Positions 1-9,758 of a stretch of 64,000 bases of DNA are shown one piece after another (position 1 is the first letter of the stretch; every line of letters begins with the position of its first letter). A program made the translations under genes and the position numbers. The DNA lies in NCBI GenBank assembly GCA_029194725.1, contig JARFXQ010000008.1, positions 1-64,000 of the forward strand, in the 5' to 3' direction. This stretch comes from Nitrospira sp. (GTDB lineage: Bacteria > Nitrospirota > Nitrospiria > Nitrospirales > Nitrospiraceae). A model generated the notes under the pieces. The model searched no databases and was not told where the DNA came from. It saw only the letters and a list, made by a program, of their open reading frames with translations.

Positions 1-840
1 GTCGGCCTTCTTGTCAGTCTGTACGCAATTTCACAGGTGCCGAGCGGCCAACGTGCCTCAGCCCCGTTTGAAGGTGAAAGCGGAGAGCCGAATACGTTAG
101 GCGGCTACTTGGTGTTCCTTCTGGCTATCATGACCGGGCTCCTGCTGCATGTTCGGTTCGGCCCGATTCGCGTCGCATTGTTGGTCCTCGGTGGTTTTGC
201 TGTATTGGCCTTGATGGCCACCTTATCGCGATCGTCATACCTGGCCGGGGTCGTCCTGCTCATCGCAGTAGGGTTTACCCAGTGGAGACGTCCGCGGGTG
301 CTGACACTGTTGCTTGTCGTCATTGCATTGGTTCCATTGCTGGCTCCTCCCAATGTGAAACAAAGGGTCAGCGAAACTTTTTTTGGCCGCCAATATGGCG
401 GAGAGATCAAAGTGGGTAATGTGAGATTGGACCTCTCCACAACGGAGCGCCTGAAATCATGGGCCTATATTCTCAAGGACTGGGTCCATGATCCTATTCT
501 TGGGCGAGGAATCACCGGCTATGCATGGGCCGACGCACAATACGTCAAGATCATCGGTGAGACCGGTCTCGCCGGACTCGTTGCCTTTGGGTTCATTATC
601 TATCGGCTTTGGCGCTGTGCCCGTGAGTCGTTCTTGTCTCAAACCGATCCCTTTGCCAAGGGGTTGGCCCATGGGCTCCTCTTGGCCTTAGTCGCCATGC
701 TCGCGCATGGGATCGGAGCCAATACATTCATCATTATCCGCATTATGGAACCGTTTTGGCTTTGCGCTGGGTTAGTCATGCTATTGCCCACCCTGTCTGT
801 CCACACCGAGCCATCGATCAAGCCACAGGAGGCCCTGTGA
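1..840 (+). CDS. O-antigen ligase/polymerase-like membrane protein (5' end outside window)
   Basis: The frame is open from base 1, so the gene starts upstream; 279 residues are visible. The protein is rich in hydrophobic segments, with several membrane helices in the first 100 residues and two or three near the C-terminus. Between them lies a polar loop containing a G-R-G-I-T-G-Y stretch, the layout of the large periplasmic loop of Wzy polymerases and WaaL ligases. It would polymerise or ligate polysaccharide repeat units in the inner membrane. It is followed by a glycosyltransferase whose GTG start overlaps its TGA, so it is part of the polysaccharide operon. Ligase and polymerase cannot be told apart from this fragment. 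Confidence 0.75.
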   Translation, partial: VGLLVSLYAISQVPSGQRASAPFEGESGEPNTLGGYLVFLLAIMTGLLLHVRFGPIRVALLVLGGFAVLALMATLSRSSYLAGVVLLIAVGFTQWRRPRVLTLLLVVIALVPLLAPPNVKQRVSETFFGRQYGGEIKVGNVRLDLSTTERLKSWAYILKDWVHDPILGRGITGYAWADAQYVKIIGETGLAGLVAFGFIIYRLWRCARESFLSQTDPFAKGLAHGLLLALVAMLAHGIGANTFIIIRIMEPFWLCAGLVMLLPTLSVHTEPSIKPQEAL

Positions 841-2024
841 CGTGGTTTCTCTTTTGTTATTGGTATGAGCGAGATGCCCCGCATGATCCTGTCGGACTGG
901 TGCGGATCTGGGCGTTGGCCGATGCCTTAACCGACGCCGGAGACAGAGTGACGCTCTTCCCTCCGCGGTATCGATCGGCATTGGCTCAACGAGTCTGTAC
1001 GGTCATTCCGATTCCCCTCATTCATCTACCGCTGATCCGTCCACTGTCATATGCGTTGTTGTCGTTCGCGCGTGGCCTGATGCAATCGCTCACAATCAAG
1101 CCGGATATCGTGTATTACCGATGGATGGACAGTCCGCATGCGCTGATCTTGGCCAAACTGCTCTGCGTTCCGTGCGTCTGCGAAGTGAACGGCGAACCGG
1201 TGCCTCAATGGCCTGGAAACCAGAGAAAGTATGTACGTGCGTTCAGGCATCTGTTGACCCGGTTGACGTTGAAACGCTGCGATCGCATCGTTGTTCTCAC
1301 AGAGGGATTGCGGACATTGCTTCAGGAACGGTATGGGGTTCCGCTTGAGCGCATCGCCGTACTTCCGAGTGGCACGGATGTGCGACGGTTTGCCGTGCGA
1401 GATGCGGTGGGCAGTCGACTGGAGCTGGGTCTTTTGCCGAATCGGCTGTACGTTGGGTTTGTCGGAAGCTTCTATCGATACCAAGGACTGGCTTGTCTGC
1501 TTGACGCGATGCAGTTGGTCAAGCGAGTCCATCCATCGGCTGAGCTTCTACTTGTAGGGGACGGAGAAGCAATTGAAGATCTGAAGCAACAGGCCAAGGG
1601 CATGGGGTTCGACAGAAGTGTTACGTGGGTTGGTCGAGTTCCCTACTGGGAGGTGCCGACTTGGATCGGTGCGATGAACGTGTGTGTCGCACCATTCAGC
1701 GGGGATCGAGGAGAAACTTCACCGGTGAAACTCTTCGACTATTTAGCCTGCCATCGTCCTGTCGTCGCAAGCGCGATCCCCAGCGTCGTATCGACATTTA
1801 CTCCGGACAGCGGTGTGCAGCTTGTCCGGCCGGACGATCCCCACCAGCTCGCCGATGCGATTCTTGCCCTGTTGAACGATCCTGGTCGCTGTAAGCGGTT
1901 GGGTAGACAGGGACGTGAATTTGTTGAAGAGCGGTTCTCCTGGACGGCTATCGTAGAGCAACTTCGTCAATGGGTCGGCAAGGACCTGAGAGTCATCCGG
2001 CATGCGCATCCTCACGTATTGTGA
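837..2024 (+). CDS. Glycosyltransferase family 4 (GT-B)
   Basis: A 395-residue protein with the two-domain GT-B layout of group 1 glycosyltransferases. The N-terminal half carries the nucleotide-sugar acceptor region. The C-terminal half has the V-G-F-V-G-S-F-Y-R-Y-Q-G loop, the L-L-V-G-D-G-E strand and the region K-L-F-D-Y-L-A-C-H-R-P-V-V, where family members bind the donor. The usual first Glu of the EX7E motif is not obvious. GTG at 837 was chosen because it overlaps the upstream TGA (GTGA) and has an AGGAGG box at 826-831. It would transfer a sugar to the growing lipid-linked oligosaccharide at the cytoplasmic face of the membrane. Specificity is unknown. Confidence 0.85.
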   Translation: MTWFLFCYWYERDAPHDPVGLVRIWALADALTDAGDRVTLFPPRYRSALAQRVCTVIPIPLIHLPLIRPLSYALLSFARGLMQSLTIKPDIVYYRWMDSPHALILAKLLCVPCVCEVNGEPVPQWPGNQRKYVRAFRHLLTRLTLKRCDRIVVLTEGLRTLLQERYGVPLERIAVLPSGTDVRRFAVRDAVGSRLELGLLPNRLYVGFVGSFYRYQGLACLLDAMQLVKRVHPSAELLLVGDGEAIEDLKQQAKGMGFDRSVTWVGRVPYWEVPTWIGAMNVCVAPFSGDRGETSPVKLFDYLACHRPVVASAIPSVVSTFTPDSGVQLVRPDDPHQLADAILALLNDPGRCKRLGRQGREFVEERFSWTAIVEQLRQWVGKDLRVIRHAHPHVL

Positions 2025-3189
2025 TGAAGACATCGGAGTGGCGGCCGGTGGCTCTCGGCAGGTGCTGGAGCTTGTCAAGGCACTCGCATTGCGCGGTCAC
2101 GAAGTCACCCTAGTGGCGCCGCAGTCAGAACGAGAGAGAATCGCCCTCGCGGCTTCGGCTCAGGTGCATGTTGTGTTCATCCCGGTGGTGCGGTGGGGAA
2201 GACTGCGTCCTTTGTCTTTTTTCTGGGGCTCCCTGAGAATGTTGAAAAGGCTCTTGGTGGCAGGGGGTCCGGAGGTGTTGTTGTGGTTTGATTCACCGGG
2301 ACAGATGGCCCCGCTCTGGGCGCTTAGAAACAGCAATTGTCCGGTCGTGTATTTTGTAAACGGCCTCCCACTTGAAGAGGTCCAGGGGCCGTGGCGCCTT
2401 CCACCTCTTCGTGAATGGTTGACCCATGGCCTTCGTCTCGCATTGAGAAAAGCAAATGCGTTGGTGACCGTCTGTCCTGAAGTGTTGGTTGGTCTGCGAA
2501 ACCTAGAACCAGTGGATGCGACCCGATGTTCGGTCATCAGGAATGGGGTTGATCCGGATCACTTCTATCCACAGCCTCAGAAGAAAATCAGAACAGAACT
2601 CGGTCTCACCGCTCAGAGCCCTTACATCGTGTTTGTCGGTGGATTCTTCCCATGGCATGGTCTCGATATACTCGTTGAAGCCATTGCCATCGTCGCGAAG
2701 TCGTTCTCCACGGTTCAATGTCTCTTGATCGGAGATGGCCAGACTAAGAGGGGTCTCGAAGAACAGGTTCGACAGTTACAACTCTCTGCTCACATTCTAT
2801 TCATCGGACGTGCCGACTTTGACATGGTCCCCAAATGGATTGTGGCTTCAGATGTCTGTGTGGTGTTGCATCGGAAGACTCGTTCCTACCCTGGAGATTC
2901 GATGAAGCTGTGGGAATACCTGGCTTGCGGACGGCCTGTTGTCGCGACAACCGGTCCTGGATATGGAGACACCGTTGAAGAGTTGCGTTGTGGTTTGTCG
3001 GCTAAAACCGATGATCCTTCCGATCTTGCTCGGCAACTCCTTTGTCTATTAGTCGACCAGGGTCTTCGGAGAAGTATGGGCGAACGGGGACGGATGGCCG
3101 TGGTCCGATCCCATACCTGGGCGTCGCGGGCTGCGCAACTGGATCAGGTTTGTTGTGATGCGATTGCGGACCTGAAATCGGCGGATTAA
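2002..3189 (+). CDS. Glycosyltransferase family 4 (GT-B)
   Basis: A 395-residue GT-B glycosyltransferase, distant in sequence from its upstream neighbour but similar in plan. It starts with M-R-I-L-T-Y-C-D-E-D and the Gly-rich A-A-G-G-S-R-Q loop typical of the GT4 N-terminus. The C-terminal half has F-V-G-G-F-F-P-W-H-G-L-D, L-L-I-G-D-G and K-L-W-E-Y-L-A-C-G-R-P-V-V-A. The start overlaps the previous gene by 23 bases, which suggests translational coupling. Its role is sugar addition to the polysaccharide repeat unit; donor and acceptor cannot be read from sequence. Confidence 0.85.
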   Translation: MRILTYCDEDIGVAAGGSRQVLELVKALALRGHEVTLVAPQSERERIALAASAQVHVVFIPVVRWGRLRPLSFFWGSLRMLKRLLVAGGPEVLLWFDSPGQMAPLWALRNSNCPVVYFVNGLPLEEVQGPWRLPPLREWLTHGLRLALRKANALVTVCPEVLVGLRNLEPVDATRCSVIRNGVDPDHFYPQPQKKIRTELGLTAQSPYIVFVGGFFPWHGLDILVEAIAIVAKSFSTVQCLLIGDGQTKRGLEEQVRQLQLSAHILFIGRADFDMVPKWIVASDVCVVLHRKTRSYPGDSMKLWEYLACGRPVVATTGPGYGDTVEELRCGLSAKTDDPSDLARQLLCLLVDQGLRRSMGERGRMAVVRSHTWASRAAQLDQVCCDAIADLKSAD

Positions 3190-3196
3190 ACAAATC

Positions 3197-4699
3197 ATGA
3201 TCCCAAAAGACAATGGCGGTTTGTCGATGACGAGTATCCAGGAGGATGAATCGAGTCCGCTGCGCTTACGCCAGAGGATTCTTCGGGCCGGTTGGTGGAC
3301 CGGAGGAGGATTCTTCCTCGATAAAGTGATGGCGGCTGTTCAATTGGCGGTATTGGTACGAATTCTGACTCCGGCCGACTTCGGTGTGATGGCGGCCTCA
3401 GCTGCCGTATTGCTGGCGACGCTCACGATCAGCGAGCTGGGGTTGGAATCAGCACTTATTGCCAAAGAGATCGTGAACGAAGACGATCTTGCAGCGGTCT
3501 GGACATTGTCTGTTGCCAGAGGGCTCTTGATGGCCGCCGGGATCTGGCTCATGGCAGGTGTGATCGGTGAGATCATGCGCATGCCGACCTTGGAGTCTCT
3601 CCTGCGAGTCCATGCATGGGCCCTGATCATCCAGGGTCTCCAAAGCCCAGCTGTGGCGCTCATGCTGAAGAAACTGGACTTGCGTCGAAGAGTCGCAATC
3701 GATGTCGTCCGACGCATCGTGGAAGCAATCGTGACTCTTACCATCGCCATCCTCTATCGGACCGTCTGGGCGCTGGTCATCGGACAGTTGGTCGGCTTGA
3801 CGATCGGGAGTCTTCTTTCTTTCCGAATCGCGCCGTTTACTCCCGGTCGGTCCCTTAAGTTATCGACGTTCTCCTATTTTGTCCGGTACGGCAGACATTT
3901 GAACCTGACCACGCTGTGCGCCTTCGGCGTCATGACCGGGGGAGAGCTAGTGATCGGCCGTCTGCTGGGATCCGAAGCGTTGGGATATTATCAGGTGGCG
4001 CTGGCCATTCCGCTCCTGATCGGTGCCCGCGCCACAGCGCTTATGCAGCAAATCAGCGTACCGACCTATGCGTCATTGCAGCAGGATCAACTCGGTCTGA
4101 TTCGTGTCTTCGATCTGCAGATGGGACTTGTCGGCATCGTCTATATTCCCCTTGCCGTCGCAATAGGATCTTTGGCGCCCATCATGGTTCCGATCCTATT
4201 CGGTTCGCAATGGACCAGCATTACCGACGAACTGCAGGTGTTTTGCATCTATTCCGTCTGCGCCGGTTACACCAGTGTCATGGCCTCCTTGCACTATGGC
4301 TTGGGACGGCCGAACCTTCAGGTAAGAAGTTGGTTCATACAATGTGCTCTGTACTTGACGATGATCGTTCCCATGACGGCCTCACTCGGACTGTTCGGCG
4401 CTGCAGTCTCCCTGACGGCAAGCTATGTTTTCGGCACCGCAATGCAAGTGATGGAAACGCGCCGGCTCCTCGGTGCTGAGACTGACGATACCTTTATATC
4501 GCTTGCCAGAACCGGACTCTTTGGCCTGGTAGCCGGTTCACTGCTGTGGACCGGAGTCGGTCAGACTCGTATCGCCATCCCCTGGACCGCGGAGATCCTA
4601 GCCATGACGACGGCCGGAATATTCGGTTGGTATCTCTGGCGGGTCGAGCGGCCGCGACTCAAGACACTATGGAACTATCAGTCGCAGGTAGGGGCGTAA
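3197..4699 (+). CDS. Oligosaccharide flippase (Wzx/MOP-type)
   Basis: A 500-residue polytopic protein with about 12-14 hydrophobic segments. The N-terminal signature (G-W-W-T-G-G-G-F-F-L-D-K, followed by V-L-V-R-I-L-T-P-A-D-F-G) is that of polysaccharide biosynthesis/MATE-like flippases. It would move undecaprenyl-linked repeat units from the cytoplasmic to the periplasmic leaflet, feeding the Wzy-like protein at the start of the window. An internal ATG about ten codons in (M-T-S-I-Q) is an alternative start. It lies between glycosyltransferase genes, as expected for a Wzx/Wzy-type locus. Confidence 0.85.
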   Translation: MIPKDNGGLSMTSIQEDESSPLRLRQRILRAGWWTGGGFFLDKVMAAVQLAVLVRILTPADFGVMAASAAVLLATLTISELGLESALIAKEIVNEDDLAAVWTLSVARGLLMAAGIWLMAGVIGEIMRMPTLESLLRVHAWALIIQGLQSPAVALMLKKLDLRRRVAIDVVRRIVEAIVTLTIAILYRTVWALVIGQLVGLTIGSLLSFRIAPFTPGRSLKLSTFSYFVRYGRHLNLTTLCAFGVMTGGELVIGRLLGSEALGYYQVALAIPLLIGARATALMQQISVPTYASLQQDQLGLIRVFDLQMGLVGIVYIPLAVAIGSLAPIMVPILFGSQWTSITDELQVFCIYSVCAGYTSVMASLHYGLGRPNLQVRSWFIQCALYLTMIVPMTASLGLFGAAVSLTASYVFGTAMQVMETRRLLGAETDDTFISLARTGLFGLVAGSLLWTGVGQTRIAIPWTAEILAMTTAGIFGWYLWRVERPRLKTLWNYQSQVGA

Positions 4700-5670
4700 T
4701 GGCTGACAGCTCAGTGGATCTATCCATCGCGATCGTGAGTTATAACACCAGAGAACTCCTGCTTGACTGCCTGAGATCGTTGCTCGAGTCCACTCTTGCG
4801 ATCCGATTCGAAGTGATCGTCGTCGATAACGACTCCAAGGACGGGACGGTGGAAGCCATTCGAACAAGTTATCCCTCGGCGCACATAATCGTGAACCACG
4901 AGAACAGGGGTTTTTCGAAGGGCGTCAATCAAGCGTTGGAGGTTGCTACTGGACGATATCTCCTCATGTTGAACAGCGATACGTTGGTGAGACAGCAGGC
5001 ATTGGAGCGGATGGTGGAATGCCTTGATGCAGATCGGGAGATCGGCGCCGTCGGGTGCAAACAATGGACGGAAAGCGGCCGGCTATACCAGTCCTGTTTC
5101 CCGTTCCCTTCGATCCAGGACCATCTTATCCACACATCCTTACTTCGAGAATTCACTCCGGCATGGCAAGAGCGGGTGGCGGCAAGACAGGCCATCGACT
5201 GCACGAAATCTCAAGATGTGGACTGGATTAACGGAGCCTGCTTGATGGTCCGGACTGATCTGATGAGGGCCTGTGGCGGATTGGATGAAGGCTACTTTAT
5301 GTATTTTGAAGATGTCGATCTGTGCCGAGCCCTTCATCAGCGAGGCTATCGTATCAGACACCTGGCCGACGCGGACATCGTACATCTGATCGGTCGGAGC
5401 GGAGAGCGAGATCGTGCTCGACTGAATCTCATATGGGAGTTCAGTCGTATCCGCTATGTGGAAAAACACTTTCCGCTGTTCAAGCGTTGGATCATGAAAG
5501 TGTGGATAGCATTCGGCGCGATCGTGCGGCTGATCGGTGCGGTCGGTCGCCGCCAGTTCACCGTGAATGACTCTTCGCTCGACATGTATGTCTCGGTTGT
5601 ACGACGACTTTGGCGCTGGGGGCAGCCGGTTCCCTCAGGGTTCGTGTGGACTGGGCCGAACAGGGGATAA
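4699..5670 (+). CDS. Glycosyltransferase family 2 (rhamnosyltransferase-like)
   Basis: A 323-residue GT-A protein. The beginning L-S-I-A-I-V-S-Y-N-T-R, then V-V-D-N-D-S-K-D-G-T, matches the GT2 nucleotide-binding strand. L-N-S-D-T supplies the metal-binding DxD-like motif, followed by W-I-N-G-A-C-L-M-V-R and F-M-Y-F-E-D-V-D-L-C-R, typical of the WcaA/rhamnosyltransferase group. The ATG overlaps the flippase stop by one base (TAATG). It has C-terminal basic/hydrophobic segments and is expected to be a peripheral membrane enzyme of polysaccharide assembly. Confidence 0.88.
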   Translation: MADSSVDLSIAIVSYNTRELLLDCLRSLLESTLAIRFEVIVVDNDSKDGTVEAIRTSYPSAHIIVNHENRGFSKGVNQALEVATGRYLLMLNSDTLVRQQALERMVECLDADREIGAVGCKQWTESGRLYQSCFPFPSIQDHLIHTSLLREFTPAWQERVAARQAIDCTKSQDVDWINGACLMVRTDLMRACGGLDEGYFMYFEDVDLCRALHQRGYRIRHLADADIVHLIGRSGERDRARLNLIWEFSRIRYVEKHFPLFKRWIMKVWIAFGAIVRLIGAVGRRQFTVNDSSLDMYVSVVRRLWRWGQPVPSGFVWTGPNRG

Positions 5671-5675
5671 GGAGA

Positions 5676-6419
5676 ATGGTGGAGCGAAGGGCCGCTTATC
5701 CAACAGATACGCAGCATGTCGTGAACTTATCAGGATATGTGTGGGCGGCTCGCCAACTTGGACCGCTTGAGGAACGGCGCGTCTTGGACCTTTCCTGTGG
5801 TACCGGCTATGGCAGCGACTACTTGGGTGCCTGTGCCGGTCGAATCGTGGGGATCGATCGCGCTCCCGACGTCGTCGCTAAATGCCGGACGGACTATCCT
5901 CGATTGAACGTCGCGTTTCTTGCGATGGACGCTTGTGTTTTGGCATTTCGAGATACGTCATTCGACTGCATTGTTTCGCAGGACACCATCGAGCATGTCC
6001 AGGATGACGGCCGTTTCGTATCCGAGTTGACTCGGGTGCTGAAACCAAACGGCATGCTCATCATACTCACCCCGCAGGGAAAGGGTCGGGGAGCGATTCC
6101 CGACGATCCCTACCACCTTCGCGAGTATACGCCGGAGGAATTTAAGGCTTTGCTGCAACCGCATTTTTCGACTATCCGCTGGTACGGTCGCCGCCAGGGA
6201 CATCGTCTCAAGGCGGTTGAACGTTCCATGGATCGCGTGCGCAATTTGGACCAGGCCGGCCTCCGCAATTGTGTCCCACGACCGATTCGCCATTGGCTTG
6301 GAAGCGTGATGAGCCAAGCACAAGGAGGACCGGCCTTACATGAACTTGTTCCCGACGATATCGAGTATCGCGAAGGAGTCGCGGACGACACCAATTTGAT
6401 TGGGGTTTGCATCAAATGA
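5676..6419 (+). CDS. Class I SAM-dependent methyltransferase
   Basis: About 247 residues with the Rossmann SAM-binding loop V-L-D-L-S-C-G-T-G-Y-G, then G-I-D-R-A as the acidic strand and F-D-C-I-V-S-Q-D-T-I-E-H-V for motif IV, as in the UbiE/methyltransf_11 group. It could methylate a sugar of the polysaccharide. The start is uncertain: ATG 5676 has its GGAG box only two bases upstream, while GTG 5646 overlaps the GT2 gene and has an AGGG at a better distance. The downstream glycosyltransferase overlaps its stop codon. Confidence 0.8.
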   Translation: MVERRAAYPTDTQHVVNLSGYVWAARQLGPLEERRVLDLSCGTGYGSDYLGACAGRIVGIDRAPDVVAKCRTDYPRLNVAFLAMDACVLAFRDTSFDCIVSQDTIEHVQDDGRFVSELTRVLKPNGMLIILTPQGKGRGAIPDDPYHLREYTPEEFKALLQPHFSTIRWYGRRQGHRLKAVERSMDRVRNLDQAGLRNCVPRPIRHWLGSVMSQAQGGPALHELVPDDIEYREGVADDTNLIGVCIK

Positions 6420-7744
6420 GTTGGTCTGACTCTCCAATCATAGGGAGACCCCAGTTACTCCTTCTTTCTGCAGTGATTGCAGGTCTCTTCGCCAGAGCCT
6501 GGGTCATTTTGCATGGCCTTGGCCATGCGTTTGCCGTCGATCAGCTATTCGATGCGTTGGCGTGGAATCTCGCAACCCTGCATCAGTTCACAGCCGACGG
6601 AGTCAATCCGGCAGCGCATGTCGGTCCCCTCTATCCTCTGGCCCTCGCGATCTTCTACACCTTCACGGGCCACAGGCCGGAATGGGTTCCGATGCTGCAC
6701 GTCTTCTTCGATCTCGGTACCGCATGGTGCATGTATCGAGTCGGGACCGTATTGTGGGGGTCATGGATCGGAGCTTGGACTGCCGCTCTCGTGTTCCTCT
6801 ATCCCGCCTATTGGACATATGATCCGAGGATCAGGAGCGAAGCGCTTCTCACGCTCCTTATGAGCGCCTGGCTCTGGGCAACTGTCAGCTCTGGTCAAAG
6901 TCCATCCAGCCGTCGATATGCGTTCATGGGCCTCGCGGCTGGCTTAACCATTCTCTGCAAACCTGTGGTGCTGGTTCTGGCGGTACTTCTCACGGGATTC
7001 CTGTGGATCGACAAAAATCGATTTTCACAAAAGATCGGCCATGTGATCGTATATGGCGCAACATGTGCCGCGCTGGTCATCCCTTGGTCGCTACGAAATT
7101 ACGTCGTATTTCATCACATCATTCCTGTCTCAGCGGGCATCGGGGCAGGATTGTGGATGGGGAGCGATCCGATATCTCGTGGAAGTTGGCCGATGCCGCC
7201 GGAGCGAGAGCAGGCCATCTGGGAAAGTGCCGGCATCACCCCCCTTCCCTATGCGCACGCGATGTACGACGTGCACACAGATCGGCTGTTGCATGAAAAA
7301 GGCCTGAGTCGGATCGCAGCCGATCCTATCGCCTATATGGGATTGATCTTCACAAGGGTGTGGGATTTCTGGATCGGCAATTCGTTCTATTTGGTCAATG
7401 GGGAGGGGCTGACGGATGGATTGCAGAAGGATGCAGCGGAGCGAGGGTGGGCGGTGGCGATCTACAGTTTGGCCAAGCGGCTGCTCTTGATCCCCGGCTT
7501 GATCATGCTTGCGGCATGCAGCGCCTGGGTCCATCGAAAGCGCTGGCGGGACCTTCTACCGCTCTATCTTTTTCCTATTGGACTTATGGCGGGCTACGTT
7601 CCATTCACGGTGGAAGCAGGTCGCTATGCCTTGCCTGTCTTACCATGTCTCGTAATGCTTTCGGTGGCTTTGATATCACAGTGTCAGACCGTGCGATCAT
7701 TGTTGTTTCAGGGACAAGTCTCCCCGCAGACCACGAGTGCGTGA
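6416..7744 (+). CDS. PMT/ArnT-like family 39 glycosyltransferase
   Basis: A 442-residue polytopic membrane protein. After the first helix comes an acidic-hydrophobic periplasmic loop, and further on K-P-V-V-L-V-L and R-N-Y-V-V-F as in dolichyl-/undecaprenyl-phosphate-sugar mannosyltransferases and ArnT-type enzymes. Such proteins transfer a sugar from a polyprenyl phosphate carrier to a periplasmic acceptor. The ATG overlaps the preceding TGA (ATGA). It may decorate the polysaccharide after flipping; this is inferred from its place in the operon. Confidence 0.75.
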   Translation: MSWSDSPIIGRPQLLLLSAVIAGLFARAWVILHGLGHAFAVDQLFDALAWNLATLHQFTADGVNPAAHVGPLYPLALAIFYTFTGHRPEWVPMLHVFFDLGTAWCMYRVGTVLWGSWIGAWTAALVFLYPAYWTYDPRIRSEALLTLLMSAWLWATVSSGQSPSSRRYAFMGLAAGLTILCKPVVLVLAVLLTGFLWIDKNRFSQKIGHVIVYGATCAALVIPWSLRNYVVFHHIIPVSAGIGAGLWMGSDPISRGSWPMPPEREQAIWESAGITPLPYAHAMYDVHTDRLLHEKGLSRIAADPIAYMGLIFTRVWDFWIGNSFYLVNGEGLTDGLQKDAAERGWAVAIYSLAKRLLLIPGLIMLAACSAWVHRKRWRDLLPLYLFPIGLMAGYVPFTVEAGRYALPVLPCLVMLSVALISQCQTVRSLLFQGQVSPQTTSA

Positions 7745-8586
7745 TGGTATATGAACTGACCAGACATCGCTTTCTTGACCTATTAAAAACATACCAGCCG
7801 TCTTCTTACGAGGTATTCGGACAAGATGACACACGCTTTACCATGCCCATGCACCATGCGATGAAATGCCGAGACCGGTTGCATGTGGCCTTGAAATGCG
7901 GCTTGGGTAGATTGCCGTCTGAGAAACAAACGATCGTCGATTTGGGCCCATTCCCTGGAAGTCTTTTGCGAATTCTGCGCAGACTGGACTACACCCACTC
8001 AGCTCGATTGTTTGGTGCTGGTCTGATGATCTCAGACGAGTTCGTTCACTTCATGCAGAGAGATGTGCAGGCGGAGATCCATGCCGTCAATCTTGATCCG
8101 GCAGGGGGTCATTTTCAGAGCAAAGGATATTCCAAGAAAGTTCCACTTTGGGATAACTCCATCCAGTTGGTATTTGCCTTGGAGATCATCGAACATTTGA
8201 CGTCGCCGTTCCATTTACTATCAGAAGCCTATCGTATATTGCGATCGGGAGGTCATGTGGTGCTCACAACCCCGAACGTGACGCGGATCGGGAACGTCTT
8301 CAAGTTGTTGATTGGTCGGACGCCAAACGATCGACTTGCTCCACCTGGATACAACAATACGGATGATGAGTGGAGGCCCCATGCCCGCGAATACGCGATG
8401 CATGAATTGACCGAGATGCTGTGCCGAACCGGGTTTGACATCACTGAGTCCCGGTTCTTTTTGGGGGAGGATACACAGCAATGCCGACAGTCTGTGAGGC
8501 AGCAGGGCATCAATTGGGCTAAATGGCCGTTTTACGTTGTGCCCCATTTGCGAGGTAGCCTGTTGATTGTGGGGAGGAAGCCGTGA
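7744..8586 (+). CDS. SAM-dependent methyltransferase
   Basis: A 280-residue class I methyltransferase-like protein. Motif I is weak (I-V-D-L-G-P-F-P-G-S), but motifs around L-V-F-A-L-E-I-I-E-H-L and the later R-S-G-G-H-V-V-L-T-T-P-N are clear for the methyltransf_11/23 group. It starts at an ATG that overlaps the upstream TGA and ends in a stop that overlaps the next GTG, so it is translationally embedded in the operon. Substrate unknown, probably a glycan moiety. Confidence 0.75.
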   Translation: MVYELTRHRFLDLLKTYQPSSYEVFGQDDTRFTMPMHHAMKCRDRLHVALKCGLGRLPSEKQTIVDLGPFPGSLLRILRRLDYTHSARLFGAGLMISDEFVHFMQRDVQAEIHAVNLDPAGGHFQSKGYSKKVPLWDNSIQLVFALEIIEHLTSPFHLLSEAYRILRSGGHVVLTTPNVTRIGNVFKLLIGRTPNDRLAPPGYNNTDDEWRPHAREYAMHELTEMLCRTGFDITESRFFLGEDTQQCRQSVRQQGINWAKWPFYVVPHLRGSLLIVGRKP

Positions 8587-9758
8587 AGCCGGTCGTTCTT
8601 GCAGAACTTGCCGGTTCAGCAGGATACGGGGGAGGAGAACGGTATTTGGAATTGCTGTTCGATCGATTGGACCACAGCAGATTTGTTCCCCTCTTAATTT
8701 GTCCGGAGCCCGGACCGTTTGTGGGACAGATGAAGGCCAAAGGGATTCCGACCAACGTCGTGCGATTGACGCCGCTTTTCAACCTCGTGGCGCTCATACG
8801 GCTGGCATACGTATTAAAGCGGAACGATGTGACCATTCTGCAAACTCACGGCGCCCGAGCGAACGTGTACGGACGTCTTGCGGCCTGGTTGGCCGGAGTC
8901 CCTTGTGTCGTGTCCACCGTGCATAACTCCATCAGGGATTATGAGGTCAATTCCATCCAACGATATGTCTACCGCGTCATCCTGCGCGTCGTGCTGCAGC
9001 TGACAGATCGAATCATTTGTGTCTCGGACGCGCTAAGACAAGACGTCATCGCCGACTGCCCCGGCGCGGCACCGAAGACGACTACGGTGCGGAATGGAAT
9101 TGACTCCGCGCTCTTCTCCTGCCGGGGGGATCGCAACAAGATCAGAAGGGAGTGGTGGGTGGGCAGCGGGCCTGTGCTCCTCACCGTTGCCAGACTCACG
9201 GAGCAAAAGGGCCATCGGTTTCTCATCGAGGCGTTACCCGCCCTTGTTGCTGAATGGCCGTCACTCGTCTGCTTGTTTGTTGGAGAAGGTGAATGTCGAG
9301 AATCGCTCCGGGCCTTGGCCAGAGAAAAAGGCGTTGAACAATCCTGCCGTTTTTCCGGATCGCGGAATGACGTGGTCGACTGGTATGCGGCGGCAGATGT
9401 GGTCGTGTTGCCTTCGCTCTCTGAAGGATTTCCTTTTGTAGTCCTCGAGGCCCTGGCCATGTCTCGCCCTGTCGTTGCAACCAATGTCAACGGTGTTCCG
9501 GAGCTCATCCGCGACGGGATTCACGGTTTACTGGTGCCCCCGCGGAATCCCCAGGCATTGCAAGCAGCGATTCGGACATTGCTTCATGATCCCTGGTTGG
9601 CTGCACGTCTAGGAAAGGCGGGGCAAGCAGAGGTCGCAGCGCGCTTTTCAGCGGAGGGGATGGTGCAAGATACGATCAGGGTAATTGAAGAAGCGATGCC
9701 GACGCTGCGCCGCTCAGCAGACCTCGCTCAGCGAGAGGTACAGAAGGAAGCGGCATGA
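8583..9758 (+). CDS. Glycosyltransferase family 4 (GT-B)
   Basis: A 391-residue GT4 enzyme with all the classical marks: an N-terminal G-G-G-E-R loop, T-H-G-A-R-A-N in the acceptor domain, V-A-R-L-T-E-Q-K-G-H in the donor domain, and a complete EX7E motif (E-G-F-P-F-V-V-L-E). It starts at GTG overlapping the upstream TGA. It is a retaining glycosyltransferase of the same operon. Confidence 0.9.
   Translation: MKPVVLAELAGSAGYGGGERYLELLFDRLDHSRFVPLLICPEPGPFVGQMKAKGIPTNVVRLTPLFNLVALIRLAYVLKRNDVTILQTHGARANVYGRLAAWLAGVPCVVSTVHNSIRDYEVNSIQRYVYRVILRVVLQLTDRIICVSDALRQDVIADCPGAAPKTTTVRNGIDSALFSCRGDRNKIRREWWVGSGPVLLTVARLTEQKGHRFLIEALPALVAEWPSLVCLFVGEGECRESLRALAREKGVEQSCRFSGSRNDVVDWYAAADVVVLPSLSEGFPFVVLEALAMSRPVVATNVNGVPELIRDGIHGLLVPPRNPQALQAAIRTLLHDPWLAARLGKAGQAEVAARFSAEGMVQDTIRVIEEAMPTLRRSADLAQREVQKEAA

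Noticed and set aside
1047..1532. A 161-codon minus-strand frame within a glycosyltransferase gene
   Set aside because: It overlaps a clear GT4 gene completely, with no ribosome site or family likeness.
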